Assembly: GCA_025331445.1 (NCBI GenBank)
Contig: JAIWNE010000061.1
Span: 62,001 to 126,000, forward strand
Direction: 5' to 3'
Length of the DNA stretch: 64,000 nt
DNA from: Blakeslea trispora
Lineage: Eukaryota; Mucoromycota; Mucoromycetes; Mucorales; Choanephoraceae
Positions within the stretch are counted from its first letter, which is position 1. Each line of letters opens with the position of its first letter. Shown here in pieces: positions 19,555-31,175 of this stretch. Under the pieces are notes generated by a model. It saw only the letters and a program-made list of their open reading frames with translations. It was not told the DNA's origin and searched no databases. The position numbers and the translations under genes are program-made.

Positions 19555-22485
19555 TTAGATGTGAGGGCCAGATGTCATAACATCGTCGGAAGAGGGAGAA
19601 GGGAACCAAGCTAGGAGTCTTTGCCCTAGATAACTGGGCGGAGGAGGTGGGATCTTAGAGTGCTGAAGATAGTCAAGTTCATAGAGGATCTGGCAGATTG
19701 CAGGCCAACGGAGGGACCAGGCAATGGCAGCTTCGAAGGAGCGTGGGCGACGAACAGGAAGTATGTTTAAAAGGAAAGAAAGGGGGTCAGCAATCGATTC
19801 TGGCATCGCCAAGCGGCGGTGCATCTGCAAACAGTGAATTGCGCGAGTTTTTGTAAGGGAGCGCTGGGGGTGTCGTGGGCAGAGGGTAGAATGACCAGAC
19901 GGCAGCCAAACAAGGCGCCAGCGAATACAGCGACTGCGTTCACCATGAGTCATGGATAGCCAAAGGATGGGATCTATGCTGATCATCATTCGACAGTGTG
20001 AGAAGGATGTACCTATACGAGGACTAACGGCTTTGAAGATCCTCATTGCGGACTTGCATGTAGAATCGGTAGAGATCCCGACGGTTTATTGAATCAATGT
20101 CGGGTTGACATTTGCGCCAGAGCGGAGACTTAGAGAGACGGTACCATGTAGAGTTACTTGGGGAAGCACGGATATGGGGAAGTAGGCGGTAAAGGAGTAT
20201 ATCAGACGGAAGATCTAAGGAGCGTAAGAGAAATTGAGCCTGCAGGGAGTGCGCTCTATCTTTCATGAAGGGCAGCTTAGCAAGATGCAGCATTACTTGT
20301 ATTGAAGAAGTTTTAGAGCCGCCAAAGATGCGATGAATGCATTGGTTCTGCGCTTGTTCTAGTTGGTCAGTTATGTATTTGGTGAGAGGAGTAATAGCGA
20401 GTCCATATTCCAGTTGGGGGCGAACTATTTGAGCATAAAACCGAATAGAAAGCAATGGGCTAAAGCCTTTGGGATTCATTCCAATAGACGTAAGTTGATT
20501 TGTGGTACGTAAGACCTTTGTAGCATTATGAGATGCCACTTCCAGCGCACTGATATATCCTCCGGGTGAAAAAGGAACACCTAGGTAAGAAAAGGAAGAT
20601 CTTAAAGGAATAAAAGATTCATAAAGCGCATATGAAGGGGAGGGGGAATAGGGGTCAAGTATAACGCACTTACTAGGATTCCAATGGTAACCTACCTGAC
20701 GGCTGTGACGTTCACAGAGTTATAAAAAGGAAGGCATATAGTCACGATCAGCAATAAAGACTACGTCATTAGCATAGATGAGAAAATAAAGGATAGGAGC
20801 CGTTTCAACGGGCGAGAGGGTATCCGAAAGGACTGTAAACGAAGAAGTGAAGGAAGGTGGTTGATATAGATCGAGTAAAAGAATGGAGAGAGAGTAGAGC
20901 CTTGGAGAACACCTGTGATCGGAGAAAAGCGAGAGGATGTGACATTGTTGAGGATAACCTCCATGTGCACATCGTCAAATATGTTTCGGAGGAGGTCAAG
21001 TAGAGGGGGAGGCGCGATGCCCGCCAGTCTACTCCAAATTACTTGACGGTCGACTGTGTCGTAGGCTGATTTGATAGCCAGAAAGGCTAGTACTGGGAAT
21101 ACTTGGTGGTATTTGCGAAAGATGGTACATACTTCTACGAGACATAATGTTTGGTCCAAAGAACCTCTTGAATGACGGAAATTTCCCTGTGCAATATCCA
21201 GTGGAGGCGAGGGGGAAACAAGGGTAGGATCAAGACAGAGTATCAAGGTTTCCTGGAGCAACGATGTGAGGCTAATCGGTCGGTAGTTGCTTGGGTCTAA
21301 GGGATCATCCTTTTTGTATATGGGCACTACTTGTGCAGCACGCCAGTAAGTCGGGGTGTAAGACCAAGCCCAACAGAGCCGGAAAAGGGTGTAGAGTATT
21401 GGAAGAAGGTAATCTAGAATGTGGAGCAACATTTCCTTCTTGAGATGGTCAACACCCGGTGCCTTATGGGGAGGGAGGCAAGGAGCGGACGGCATCATCG
21501 ATAAGGTCCAACGTGATGGGGCACTGATCAAGCGGAAAAGGGAGAGGAGGGTTATTCTGAGGAGCTGTCGTGGTAGGCAAGGACGAAAGGAGTCTTCCAG
21601 AATATGTAGACTGGAGATGATTGGCCATTTGACCAGCCGCTTGTTGAGGTCCTCCAGGAGCACTAAAAGAGGGTTTCAGAGCACGTCGTTTATAGATGTT
21701 GGAGAATTTGGAAATGGATTTTGCATACGATCCTTGCGAGAGATTGTCGCAAAATTAGCGCCATAGTGCTCGCCTACGTTGGTGGATCGGTCTACGTAAC
21801 TGAGCCCTAGTCTGTTGATGTAATAGCCAAAATCGGAGGCAGTTGAGGCCACTGGCTTTACGCCATTTCTGGTAATAGCGTTCCTTTGGATCAAAGACCT
21901 TGTTCATTTCATCGGTCCAAAAATCCTTCATAAAGTCTTGGCGATCTAGGGGTGCCTTACCACAAGGCTGGTCTAATGAGGTGTATATGGAGTCACAGAG
22001 TTGAACATTGAACTTCTCAATATAAGCTGAGGCATTAACTTGGTCGGATAGTGCTGGAGGAGAGGTGAACAATGGGTTATCAGCTAGAAGGTGGAAAGTA
22101 TCCGCGTACTTTGTACAGTGGGGTTACAAAAGTAAAATAATTTTCTTTCCCCACAAAAGTGGGCCCAACTAGATATTAGTTGACTACTAATTCAATTATG
22201 TGTATGCTTTTAAAAGCAATAAAAAGTCTAAAAGTAAATTCAGGCAATTTCTAATGGATATTTGAGCATTTCAAGACATTCGGTAACAGTTTGATTGTGC
22301 TTGGTAGGTCGAAACCAATGATGATAGTAATTTGGAAAATCAAAATTTAATCTTATTTTTTGTAACCCCACTGTACGACAAGAGTCCCTTAATCTGTTCA
22401 GACGCCACAAGACTCGTTGAGGAGGAGGCTGGTGATGCTCAGAAACTTGTGGTTGGTGTTGTATAAGTAGGTTCTCAGCAGTAAC
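19555..22485 (-). pseudogene. LINE reverse transcriptase ORF2 remnant
   Basis: Pieces in order: 22485-22376 and 22113-21755 (VLWRLNRLRD..., YADTFHLLADNPLF...), 21663-20761 (RT), 20539-20024 and 20046-19555. RT motifs include YRPISLTSLL, FLAIKSAYDTVDR, GVLQGSTLSPFFYSIYINHL and, after a frameshift, IYANDVV at about 20750-20775. There the YADD box has become YAND, so the second catalytic Asp pair is broken. The C-terminal part has the Cys/His cluster CPRHPQ...AIHCLQMH, typical of the end of such LINE proteins. Several frameshifts separate the pieces. Confidence 0.85.
22116..22373. mobile_element. TA-flanked MITE inserted in LINE-1
   Basis: 258 bp with TIRs CAGTGGGGTTACAAAA / TTTTTGTAACCCCACTG, flanked by TA on both sides (22114-22115, 22374-22375). 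It has no coding capacity. The TA target and CAGTGGGG ends suggest mobilisation by a Tc1/mariner-type transposase other than the one at 12.9 kb, whose ends differ. Confidence 0.9.
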
Positions 22486-22577
22486 AAAAAAAAGGCAAAG
22501 TACGACTAAGACTCAACTTTTATTACTTTGTCCGGAATAAGTTCAAAGTACAATGCTTCGGGTCTTAAACCTGAAAA

Positions 22578-22806
22578 AAAGGCCTAGATAGAGATATATT
22601 CAAAAAGTCTCAACCTAAAATTTACCTGTGATTGACAACCATTCTGCAAGAAATGGACTTGAATGAACCAGGATGTTATGGTTAGAAAGCTCTTTTTCTT
22701 CTCAAGCATACTATGACATCCTGATTCATTCAAGTTTATTTCTTGTAGAATGGCTATCAATCGTGGTTAAATTTCGGGGCAAAACCTTCGACAAATATCT
22801 CTACAA
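22578..22806. repeat. Foldback / MITE-like inverted repeat
   Basis: Two arms of about 100 nt pair with roughly 80 percent identity around a spacer of about 25 nt. The left arm contains ATTGACAACCATTCTGCAAG; the right arm, reversed, contains ATTGATAGCCATTCTACAAG. Outer ends read GATAGAGATATATTC and GTAGAGATATTTGTC. A third, single copy of the end sequence lies at 23170-23205 in inverse orientation. Confidence 0.7.
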
Positions 22807-23212
22807 ATATCATAATATATGCTTTAACAATAAATAACGAGTTCTTCCTCACAAACGTTTATTTTGGTCTTTTTAAATAACAGCGGTTCTAAGCTAAACC
22901 TGAACAAAACTATTGACAAGTCCATATACAATGTAAGATCCCCAAGCGTTTACCTGCACAGTGTTTCGTGCCTCGTCCCTGTTTTAATACCATAATGTTC
23001 ACTACTGTATTTTCTTTATCTTTTATTTTGTATATCTATTGTTGTATGAATAAGGATTTACAGCCCTTTTAAGTTCTCTTTTCGACCCCAACCATATGCA
23101 TATTATCTATGTACAACCATCCCTTGTGAGATAGTCACGATATTTTAAAAAAGACCAATTTTTTGGGTGAAACTTTCGACATATATCTCTATCTCTCTCT
23201 AATCTTATTTCC

Positions 23213-24778
23213 ATGCCTTCCGTTATTGCTGATAAAATCACAACTAGTAAGCGACTTCTAAAAAGATTAAAACCTGATCTCATGCTCTATGAAACTAGAC
23301 ATCCAACTATTCTTACAAGAGAGAAAAAAAGCTAATGAAAACGCAAGTCTTCATGCTTTTGTCAAAACCCACACTGAGCTTGTCAGAACAGCTCGCGACC
23401 TGATGCCCAACTATCAATTTTTTATTCGCCGCACCTTTAAGTCGATAGCAAAAGATATGGACATGAAAGTAGTAGGTGCATTCACAGATCTATCATTGCT
23501 AAATATTAATCATAGTTGATCTTCTAAATACAGGCTGAGGGTAGTATAATTCGCTGGAGCAAAGTGCTCGATTCAGAAGCTGAAACTACTGTTTCAACTA
23601 TCCCAACTGTTTCAAATTCGGCTGCAAGTGTTCGACAAGTTGTGAGTGACATCTCCCAATGGAAAGTATCAATAAGCAATCACCAGCTGTTGATAAAAGA
23701 CGTTGATGTTGAGTCTCTTTTCAATGAATACAAGCAACAGAGTTACAATTTGGTTTTGAGCAATGATCCTTCTGTGACAATACAAGAAATTACGTAAGTA
23801 TGATTGCTGGCCGAATAAGCGTCTCAATTGTTTTTTTTGCACGTGCATTTCTCTAAACAGTTGCATACTGTAGTGCCCTTGATAACATCTTAATTCTGAA
23901 CAACTTGAAAGATTCATCACAACTCATGAAAGACGTCTTTGGATCCACAAATTTGCATAACTTGCGATTGGAGCAGCAGCAAACATACAAAAATATCAAG
24001 GACAAGTTCCCTTCTGATTTGAAAGATGATATTGAAGAAATACTCGATGACTATTCAAAAGAGCATGATTTGTACGAGGCCGATAAGAGAATCAGTGCTC
24101 TGTATTCGAAGGCAGAAGGACATGATGTGTTCAGAATTATCAAATGTGTTGCCAATTTGTTAGATGAAGTATCTGAAGAAGAGCTAGTCGTTTCAGAAAA
24201 CCACTTGACAGCAAGTTTTATCCATTCTGTAATGAAAGCCATTTTCAAAAAAGACACGAAGACCTTCCCTCATATGAGCAACCATAAAGCTGATGACTCT
24301 ATTTGGCGGCCAGATTACAAGGTTTCCTATGTGCAACAAGGCAAAGCAAGACAGGAGTGCTTTGGTGAAATAAAACCATCTGCTTGCAAAGACAACAGTA
24401 GAAAAGCCAAAGATGTTATTAAGGCAATCAAGTACAGTAAGAAAGCAGTTGTAAAGTTCAAATACAACTTTTTGATTACATTTGTTGTTCAAGGTAAGCC
24501 CTTTCTAATATCAAGAAAGACATGTTTGCTAATACATTGTTCATATAGATGACATGATGAGATTTTTTACCATCAGACACCTCAGCAACACCATGTTTGT
24601 TGCTACTCAAATCGAGAGCTTTAAATTGCCTACCAGAACATCTGAGCTTCCTCAAATTGGCTTGATTCTGACAAAACTTTTACGTCTGAGCAAGCTTCAT
24701 TCTACTTGCCAAGCAAACACCATAGATGCCAAAGAGGATGTTGACCTGCCAGAATCAATAATTGATTCTTTTTTTTAG
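23213..24778 (+). CDS. Putative PD-(D/E)XK nuclease-like protein, unknown function
   Basis: Five exons join in phase without any stop: 23213-23246, 23299-23468, 23534-23793, 23874-24493 and 24549-24778, for 437 residues. Residues 1-280 are charged, mostly helical sequence with no known domain. Then comes SIWRPDYKV (Asp302) and, 18 residues later, CFGEIK (Glu320, Lys322). The D-x(17)-E-x-K pattern with a preceding Arg-Pro is typical of PD-(D/E)XK nuclease folds; the assignment is from motif only. The C-terminus (to residue 437) contains short hydrophobic segments compatible with the rest of the fold. It stands alone inside a transposon-rich island yet is undamaged, so it is under selection or recently copied. 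The first exon is only 34 nt; an alternative start is ATG 23289. Confidence 0.65.
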
Positions 24779-25485
24779 ACTTATGATATTGTTTAATACA
24801 GTAATACCCACTATGGGAATTTTTTTTGTGATTACTTCAAAAAATAAGTTCACACCAGGCGAAGAATTTCATAATTTTTTTCAAAAGAAAGTGCCAGCAA
24901 AATGAAGGGGCTTTATCTACACCATATATGAAAACTACTTAAAAGACTATTTTGATTGGACAAAATCCAAGATATTTTATTGGCTTAAAAAAGTTCAGGA
25001 TTTGATAGCTTACCTGTAGCCTAGGATATCATCCTCAGGCACCAGAGTGAGCTACTAGCGTTTGCTTGACCATTTCGATCTTTGCAACTGCCAAATAAGC
25101 CTAATCTGACTTGTGCCTTTTGATGAATTATAGATTTGCAGATAGTAGCTTCTACGACAATACTCGAAACAAAAGACATGAACTGAATAGATACACTGTT
25201 TGAACATGCAATGCAATTTGAGATTATCTTACGAGGACAAGCTTTCTTTTCAAGCTTGCATTGTATTTTAATATAGCTGAAATCATTAGTCAAACGAAAT
25301 TGATTTAGCATAGAAAAAATAAGAGCTTACTTCCATAACAATCGCGAAGAACTACAACTAGACATTGGGATGCATATCTATTGATCTTGTTTTAATCAAT
25401 AAGCATGTCAAATCATTGTAATTCTACTAGATTTAGCTTACCTTTGGTTTTGAAATAGCAATTATGTATAATTACAAAGATACTA
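24779..25485. other. Spacer, nothing recognised
   Basis: Contains a minus-strand open frame of 96 codons (25021-25311) with six cysteines but no domain I recognise. Otherwise AT-rich non-coding sequence. Confidence 0.4.
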
Positions 25486-26403
25486 GGGGATTTTGGGAGA
25501 CAGAACTCAGACGTCTCGGTAGAACGTTTGTCAATTAAACTCCGTTTGTTTCAAAAATTCATTGCCCTTCGGTCTTTGAATATATTGAGCAATCAGATTT
25601 CAGCCCTGAAGCAGTTTACATTTACGTTGGGATCTTTAGCTGTAAAAGCAACAAAAACTAATATAGAAACGTAATGTTTTTACTCAATAATTATGAGAAT
25701 ACTTTTAGGCAGAATTGCTGATAATTTGAGCTTAGTTTGCTGTATATTTTGGCTCATTTCTTGATATTTAAAGAAGTATGTTTCCATTGAGTACATGATG
25801 TTAGTGCAGGAAGTATAATTCATGGCTGTGTTCTACAGTACTACGTTATATCAAGGCTATAATCTGTAGAGTATTTTATGCAATCTACTAGATTATACAT
25901 TGCTCAAGAGAAGCACTTACACTTTAGATGTTGTAAGGTGTTCAATCAGTCCATTAATAAAGACACTAAAACAATCAAATGCTCTGCAATAAACACATTT
26001 ATTCCGTAACGCAGATGCACTTTTCTCTTTTGCTTCATTTCTATGCTCAATCTTTATTTTCTTATAAGGAATATGGGATGAATCATTAAAGATCAAGATT
26101 TGGGTTGGCAGCAATGTAAGCCTTAGTCATTTGGCTTTATTAAGCCATTATTAGTTAAATTGAGATGTTGTAACGACCATACTCTTCCTTCTTCAATACT
26201 GATTTCTATTCATTTTTTGCTCATTTTTGCTTGTCGGAATCGAATTTTATCCAATAGAACTGCTTATATTCATATACCGACAGAAGAGCGAGCCCTATTC
26301 AGCACCCTTAGTAGGGTGTCTGCTTCTAGATAACGTGACCTTTTGCGGAGTTATTTTTTTATAGGGTAACCTAAGGGCATTAAATGTTTCTCCCAAAATC
26401 CTC
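25486..26403. mobile_element. Candidate TA-flanked non-autonomous TIR element
   Basis: Inverted ends GGGGATTTTGGGAGA (25486) and TCTCCCAAAATCCTC (to 26403) are each flanked by TA. The 0.92-kb interior has one 65-codon minus-strand frame (25917-26114) with no recognised domain. The short TIR (13 of 15 bases) makes this a moderate-confidence call. Confidence 0.5.
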
Positions 26404-26469
26404 TATATTGACAATCTCATTCTACACTGAATAAAACCCTCTCTTTAATCTTGTTTAACTCATCTTGAC

Positions 26470-29304
26470 TTAACAGATAAAATGAGAGCTACTTGTCAGT
26501 AAACGTGTCGAGTATGAAAGCAACTTGGAAGATTTTTCAACCGATGAGAAAGAGTATAAAGGAAAGACCAGTAAGGAAAGTTTCCTTCACTGCACGGATA
26601 AGGACTTGCAGGTCTGTGCATTGATGAAAGAAGAAATGGAGAAATTGTTTTCTGTCGGCACAGAATTTTCGGATATTGATGAATTACGTATCCGTGCTCA
26701 AGAATTCGGCAAAAAATATAATTGCCCAATCACAACTGACAAATCAAGTCAAAAAGAGCAAAGAATTAGAATGATTTGTAGACATGGAAAGGACTACAGA
26801 CGCTCCAAGAAAGTTACTGATGTTGATCTTGTCAACAGTAACAAAAACTCAAAGTCAAAAGAATACAAGAAAGAAAGCCTCAAGTTCGATTGTCCTTGTG
26901 TTATTGAAGCTAGACTATGCCCTGTTAGAAGAGTTGTCACCGCGAGAAGTGTTGATGGCAGTCATAATCATCGTATTGTGAACGATCCTCTCACCTATCA
27001 CTTGCATCGAAAGCTTGATGCTGATATTTTTGAAGAAGCAATTTTGCTATTGCAAAAAAAAAACAAACCTTCTGTTGTTCAATAGGTATATTCTTGGGAA
27101 CTATTACTAGAATGAAAAATAGCTTGACTAATGTGACACTTAAAAAAAGATGCTTCAAGTCAAAAATATCAACTATATGAAAAAGAAGGATTTGGAAAAC
27201 ATGCAACAGCAATTTCGCTCTGGTTCTGATATGACTTCATTTGTTACTGAATTGCAACGCAAACAATACAATGTTCGTTACACTACTAATTAAGAAAACA
27301 GAATCGCGGCTGTTTTCCTCATCAGAGACAGCGCAATTAAAGAATTGCGCAAGCTTCCCGAGTCTGTCGTTGTAGATGCCACTTACAAGAGCAATTGTCA
27401 TTTTTATGCTCTTGTCAATTTTGTCATTGCTGGAACGGTTGCTAGTAGAGAAAGACCACAGCAACTGGCAACTATTCCTGTGGCTGTCGCTTGGATGGAA
27501 AGAGAGACGAAGTCCAACTACAAGTGGGCTTTAGAGCAATTGAGAGAAATTGTTTGGCCATCTGGACCAGCAGCTGAGCAGTTCGACTTGCCTAGTGTCT
27601 TTGTAACTGACAATGACGCTGCTCTAAAAGAGGCTTTGAGTGATGTATTTTCTGAGTCTTCTCAACTGCTCTGCTATATTCATATAGAAAAACATCTCAG
27701 AGATAAGTTTTTAAAGGAAATTAGCCCCAATTTTACTGGTAAGTGAGATAATCAGTTGATACTTTAATGAAATCTAAAACAAAATCTCAATATCTTGTCA
27801 TTGCTTAGTGGATATTCGTGACAACTATGAGGCAGAGCACAGAAGCTTGCTTTTTGCAATTGCTCGTGGTTGTACCACGAAAGAAGGCTATGAAGAAGCC
27901 AAGAAAGCATACGTGGATTTTTTGAACCAGGAGAGGCTTTTGATCAACACAAACACATGCCTAAAATACTTCGATTTGTAAGTCGTGCTGTTCATATTAA
28001 ATCTGGAAATAATCTCAATAATTTGTTTTTGTTTTACATGAAGGATGATGAAAGTAGAAGTTCAATGGGGAAGCTATTATGCAAACAAGCATCCTCATAT
28101 GAACAACAGGTCTACAAACAGAGTAGAGGGAACCCATTCAGCAATGAAAGGCTATATTGGCTCGTCAAAAGGCAAGCTGGGTCCAGTGGCTGACAAAATT
28201 GATGAATGGTACAAGATAAGGGTAAATTTTACTACATGTTTATAATTTTCAAAAATTACTAATTTCAAGTCTGAAGGAGGACTACCTGAAGTCTCAAATG
28301 GAGAGAGAAAGTATGTCTATCCCTGTCTCTCTTCTTACTAGTGAAGTTAGTGATATGCTCAAGCCTATATACAGAGCTATCATTAAATTCGCATTAATTA
28401 AAGTAAAGAATCAATTAGTCAAAGAACTAAAAGAGAAGCAAGAAGGCATATTGAGTCCTGTCTACTCTTGCTTTGTCAAGGTATGGAAATTGCCTTGCCG
28501 ACACGAGCTGGTGAAATGTGTCGAAGAACACGGACAGGTCAAGCTTGACTTGGTTCATCTTAGATGGCACATCTTTTTCATGAACGAAGACGGTACGATA
28601 ATAATGATAAATAAATATTTATGAATCGCTACTATAGACTAACAATTTTACTAGTTCAAAAGTTGGTCATCCTGAAACTAGAGCAATTACTGAAGGGAAT
28701 GTCTCAACAAAGTATCAAGATGTAGTTCAAAAAGAATTTTCTATTGAGCACGAACACTTGCGAAACCAATTAGACGAAGTCTTCTTGAGCAGTAAGACAT
28801 ACCAAGAAAATCAAGACATTCTTGATTGCATGGAGGAGCTTATTGAAAGATTAGCTCCAAACGATATCAATAGTGTGAAAGCACCTACTTTGACAAGTGT
28901 TCACAAAGGAAGGCCAAAACTTTTCAAAAAGAAACAAAATTGGTATTGAGATTACCAAAGAAAAATTGAAGGAGGCTGATAAAGAAAGAGGAAAGAAGAG
29001 AAAGATGGCTGAGAAGGTAGAAAAGGCAGAAAAGAACAAAAAACAGAAGACAAGCGACAATGAAAAGATAAAAGGTATGTTACTCATTAATATTCTGGCT
29101 TCTATTAACTCGCATCTAAAACTTGTATCGTCAGTAAAAGTAGAAAGAAAAGAAGTCGAAAAAAGCCAAAGTGATGATGAATTGTTGAAAGAAGAAGAAA
29201 AGGAGTATTTGTCTCTTATCGAGCAGATACATCCATCTATAGAAAAGAAAAACAACAGTCTCTGTAGCACACTCACCTCAATAGACAATGAAGTTGAGTG
29301 CTAA
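26470..29304 (+). pseudogene. Decayed MULE transposase gene (MULE-2)
   Basis: N-terminal zinc-binding region (IRMICRHGKDYRRS...KFDCPCVIEARLC...SHNHRIV, about 26760-26990) followed by the MULE core: Asp in VVVDATYKSN (about 27372), Asp in VFVTDNDAALKEA (about 27610), HIEKHLRDKF and Glu in TNRVEGTHSAMK (about 28120). A SWIM-like CxxH motif (KLPCRHELVKC, about 28490) and a basic tail with KGRPKLFKKK close it. Introns are likely (for example 27740-27808). However, a TAG at 27083, two one-base frameshifts near 27085-27150, a TAA near 27291 and a frameshift near 28945 break it. No OTU domain and no long TIRs were found, unlike MULE-1. Confidence 0.8.
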
Positions 29305-30046
29305 CTTCATCCCAGTAGGCAGTTCAAGCTCATCTTTCACATCAAAACATAAGCACGCTTTGTGTTTACAAGCAAAAGCCTAAGATTTTTGCTTTGATTT
29401 TCTCTCTCACATAAGTGTGGTAACTCATTTTCAGCCTGTATCATTCTCAACAACTATATCAAAAAAAAACGTTTGTGCATCCTTTGAAGTATGTTTTATT
29501 GATATCACTAGCTGCAATATTTCTACTGGGAAAACTGTGTCAAATAAGAGGTGGATAACAAGACATCTTGTGTGCTTTTCGAGAAAAAAAAAGAAAAGAG
29601 AAGCACTAGCCGACTGGAAGCTCCAAGTCAAAAGCGTTTTGCAAGCTGAGCGATCACATTCAAACTCAATAAAGGATTCCAGATAGATCTACTCTAAGAA
29701 CGAAAGTTGTACATCGTTTGAAAATAGATGCAAAAATACGCCTATCATAATATAAGCTTTGCCTCGCTATAGACGCAAGGTTGAAGCTTTAGAAAACGAT
29801 CATTGGCATGCTGATTGGATTGCTGTATGGTTCAATGAACCCACTAATATATCTCAAAAGACATCGTTGACATTGTATTGAATCATACCCAGATCTCACT
29901 CTGTGTCATTGTACCTGATTCGATTTGAATCGCACTTTTAGGAAAAGCGTGAGTTTTTCAAAATTATCAAGTCACGGCTATAAGGAAGAAAAAGTTATGG
30001 GAGGACTAGATTTGTGCGCTTATCCCCTAGTGTTTTTTTTTTCGAA
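29305..30046. other. Spacer and ATP12 upstream region
   Basis: No gene recognised. An 89-codon plus-strand frame (29417-29686) is basic and unassigned. A poly-T/pyrimidine tract just before the ATP12 start (30032-30042) is probably part of its promoter or leader. Confidence 0.45.
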
Positions 30047-31096
30047 ATGTCAAGCTTCAAGTTATTCACTCGTCCTGCTGCTCAATGGGCTCGATCGCAC
30101 CGCTCTATTCATACAACAACTCTCGTTCGCAATGCTGTAGAAAAAGAGGAAGCAGCTACACAACGTATGTGATGAACCTATTGATCATGAGGAGTTGATA
30201 TTGATTTTCTGCTCTTTGGAAATAGGTGCTGAACGTACCATGACTCGCTTCTGGAAGCGTGCTGGCATTAAAGAAGATGCAGAAAACATTACTGTTGTTT
30301 TAGATCAGCGTAACTTACGTACACCAAGCAAGCATATTGTCAAGTTTCCTAAAGAAAGAAGACAGCTGGCTCTGATGACAGCTGCCGAATGGGATGCACA
30401 AACCAAGAACTTGAAAGCACATACCTTGCCCTTGGTAAGGCTTGTTGTGTCTTTAAAAAAAAAGATTTGACTACAGAACTCAAACCTCTATTTTTTTTTA
30501 GACTTCTATTGTGGCTCGTTCGTTTGATGCATTTGATCCCTTACTTGCCGAAGACCCTACTGTACGATCTGCTGTCATCGATAAACTGTTTACTTATTTT
30601 GACACTGATTCCATTTGTTATTTTGAAGACCTTCCTGAAGTTCTGACTGACCTTCAAGACAGATATTGGAAGCCTATCATTGAGTGGACAGAAAAGACTT
30701 ACCAGGTCAAGGTCAACACAACCAACGATATTTTTGCTGTCACTCAGCCAGAAGAGACTAAAGCGAAATTGAGATCAGTGGTTGAACAGATGGATCCTTT
30801 GGGTTTGGCTGCTTTCGAGAAGGCTGTCATGAGCTCCAAGAGTTTCTTGATTGGCTTTGCTCTTGTGCATCATGGTATTACTGTAGAACAAGCAGCCCAA
30901 GCAGCCCATGTAGAAATGAATGCTCAAATGGAGCGTTGGGGAGAAGTAGAAGATAGTAAGTGAAGAAATAGACAACTGATACAAACAGTAGACAATTTGA
31001 CACACCCTTTTTATAGGTCATGATGTTGAAAGAGAATATATTAGACAGACATTGGGCTCAGTAGCCATAGCAATGATGGACAAACATCAAGGCTAG
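30047..31096 (+). CDS. ATP12: ATP12 chaperone, mitochondrial F1-ATPase assembly factor
   Basis: Four exons in phase, 30047-30164, 30226-30434, 30502-30955 and 31017-31096, give 286 residues. The N-terminus (MSSFKLFTRPAAQWARSHRS) is Arg/Ser-rich and lacks acidic residues, as in a mitochondrial targeting peptide. The ATP12 domain follows: TMTRFWKRAGI, VVLDQRNLRTPSKH, LALMTAAEWDAQ, SIVARSFDAFDP, FAVTQPEETKAKL and FLIGFALVHHGITVEQA. ATP12 binds the unassembled F1 alpha subunit in the matrix and hands it to the F1 hexamer. Length and motif order fit the family. Converges with the CBS gene, 79 bp apart. Confidence 0.95.
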
Positions 31097-31175
31097 TGAC
31101 ACTGTACAAATGATAGTTGACTGCAATAATAAAAAAAAAGTGACAGCATTAGAAAGAAAAAAAGAAAAGAGGAAA

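Larger units (their letters stand above)
19500..22490 (-). mobile_element. 5'-truncated, decayed LINE (LINE-1)
   Basis: Minus-strand non-LTR retrotransposon remnant. It keeps the region just before the RT, the RT, and a C-terminal domain, but has no endonuclease, so it is 5'-truncated at about 22490. The 3' boundary is not defined: no poly(A) tract is obvious and 19500 is an estimate. A MITE (22116-22373) interrupts it. Confidence 0.8.

Noticed and set aside
24779..26114. Cys-rich minus-strand frames at 25021-25311 and 25917-26114
   Set aside because: Neither has a recognised fold, splice partners or a promoter; they may be relics but cannot be supported as genes.
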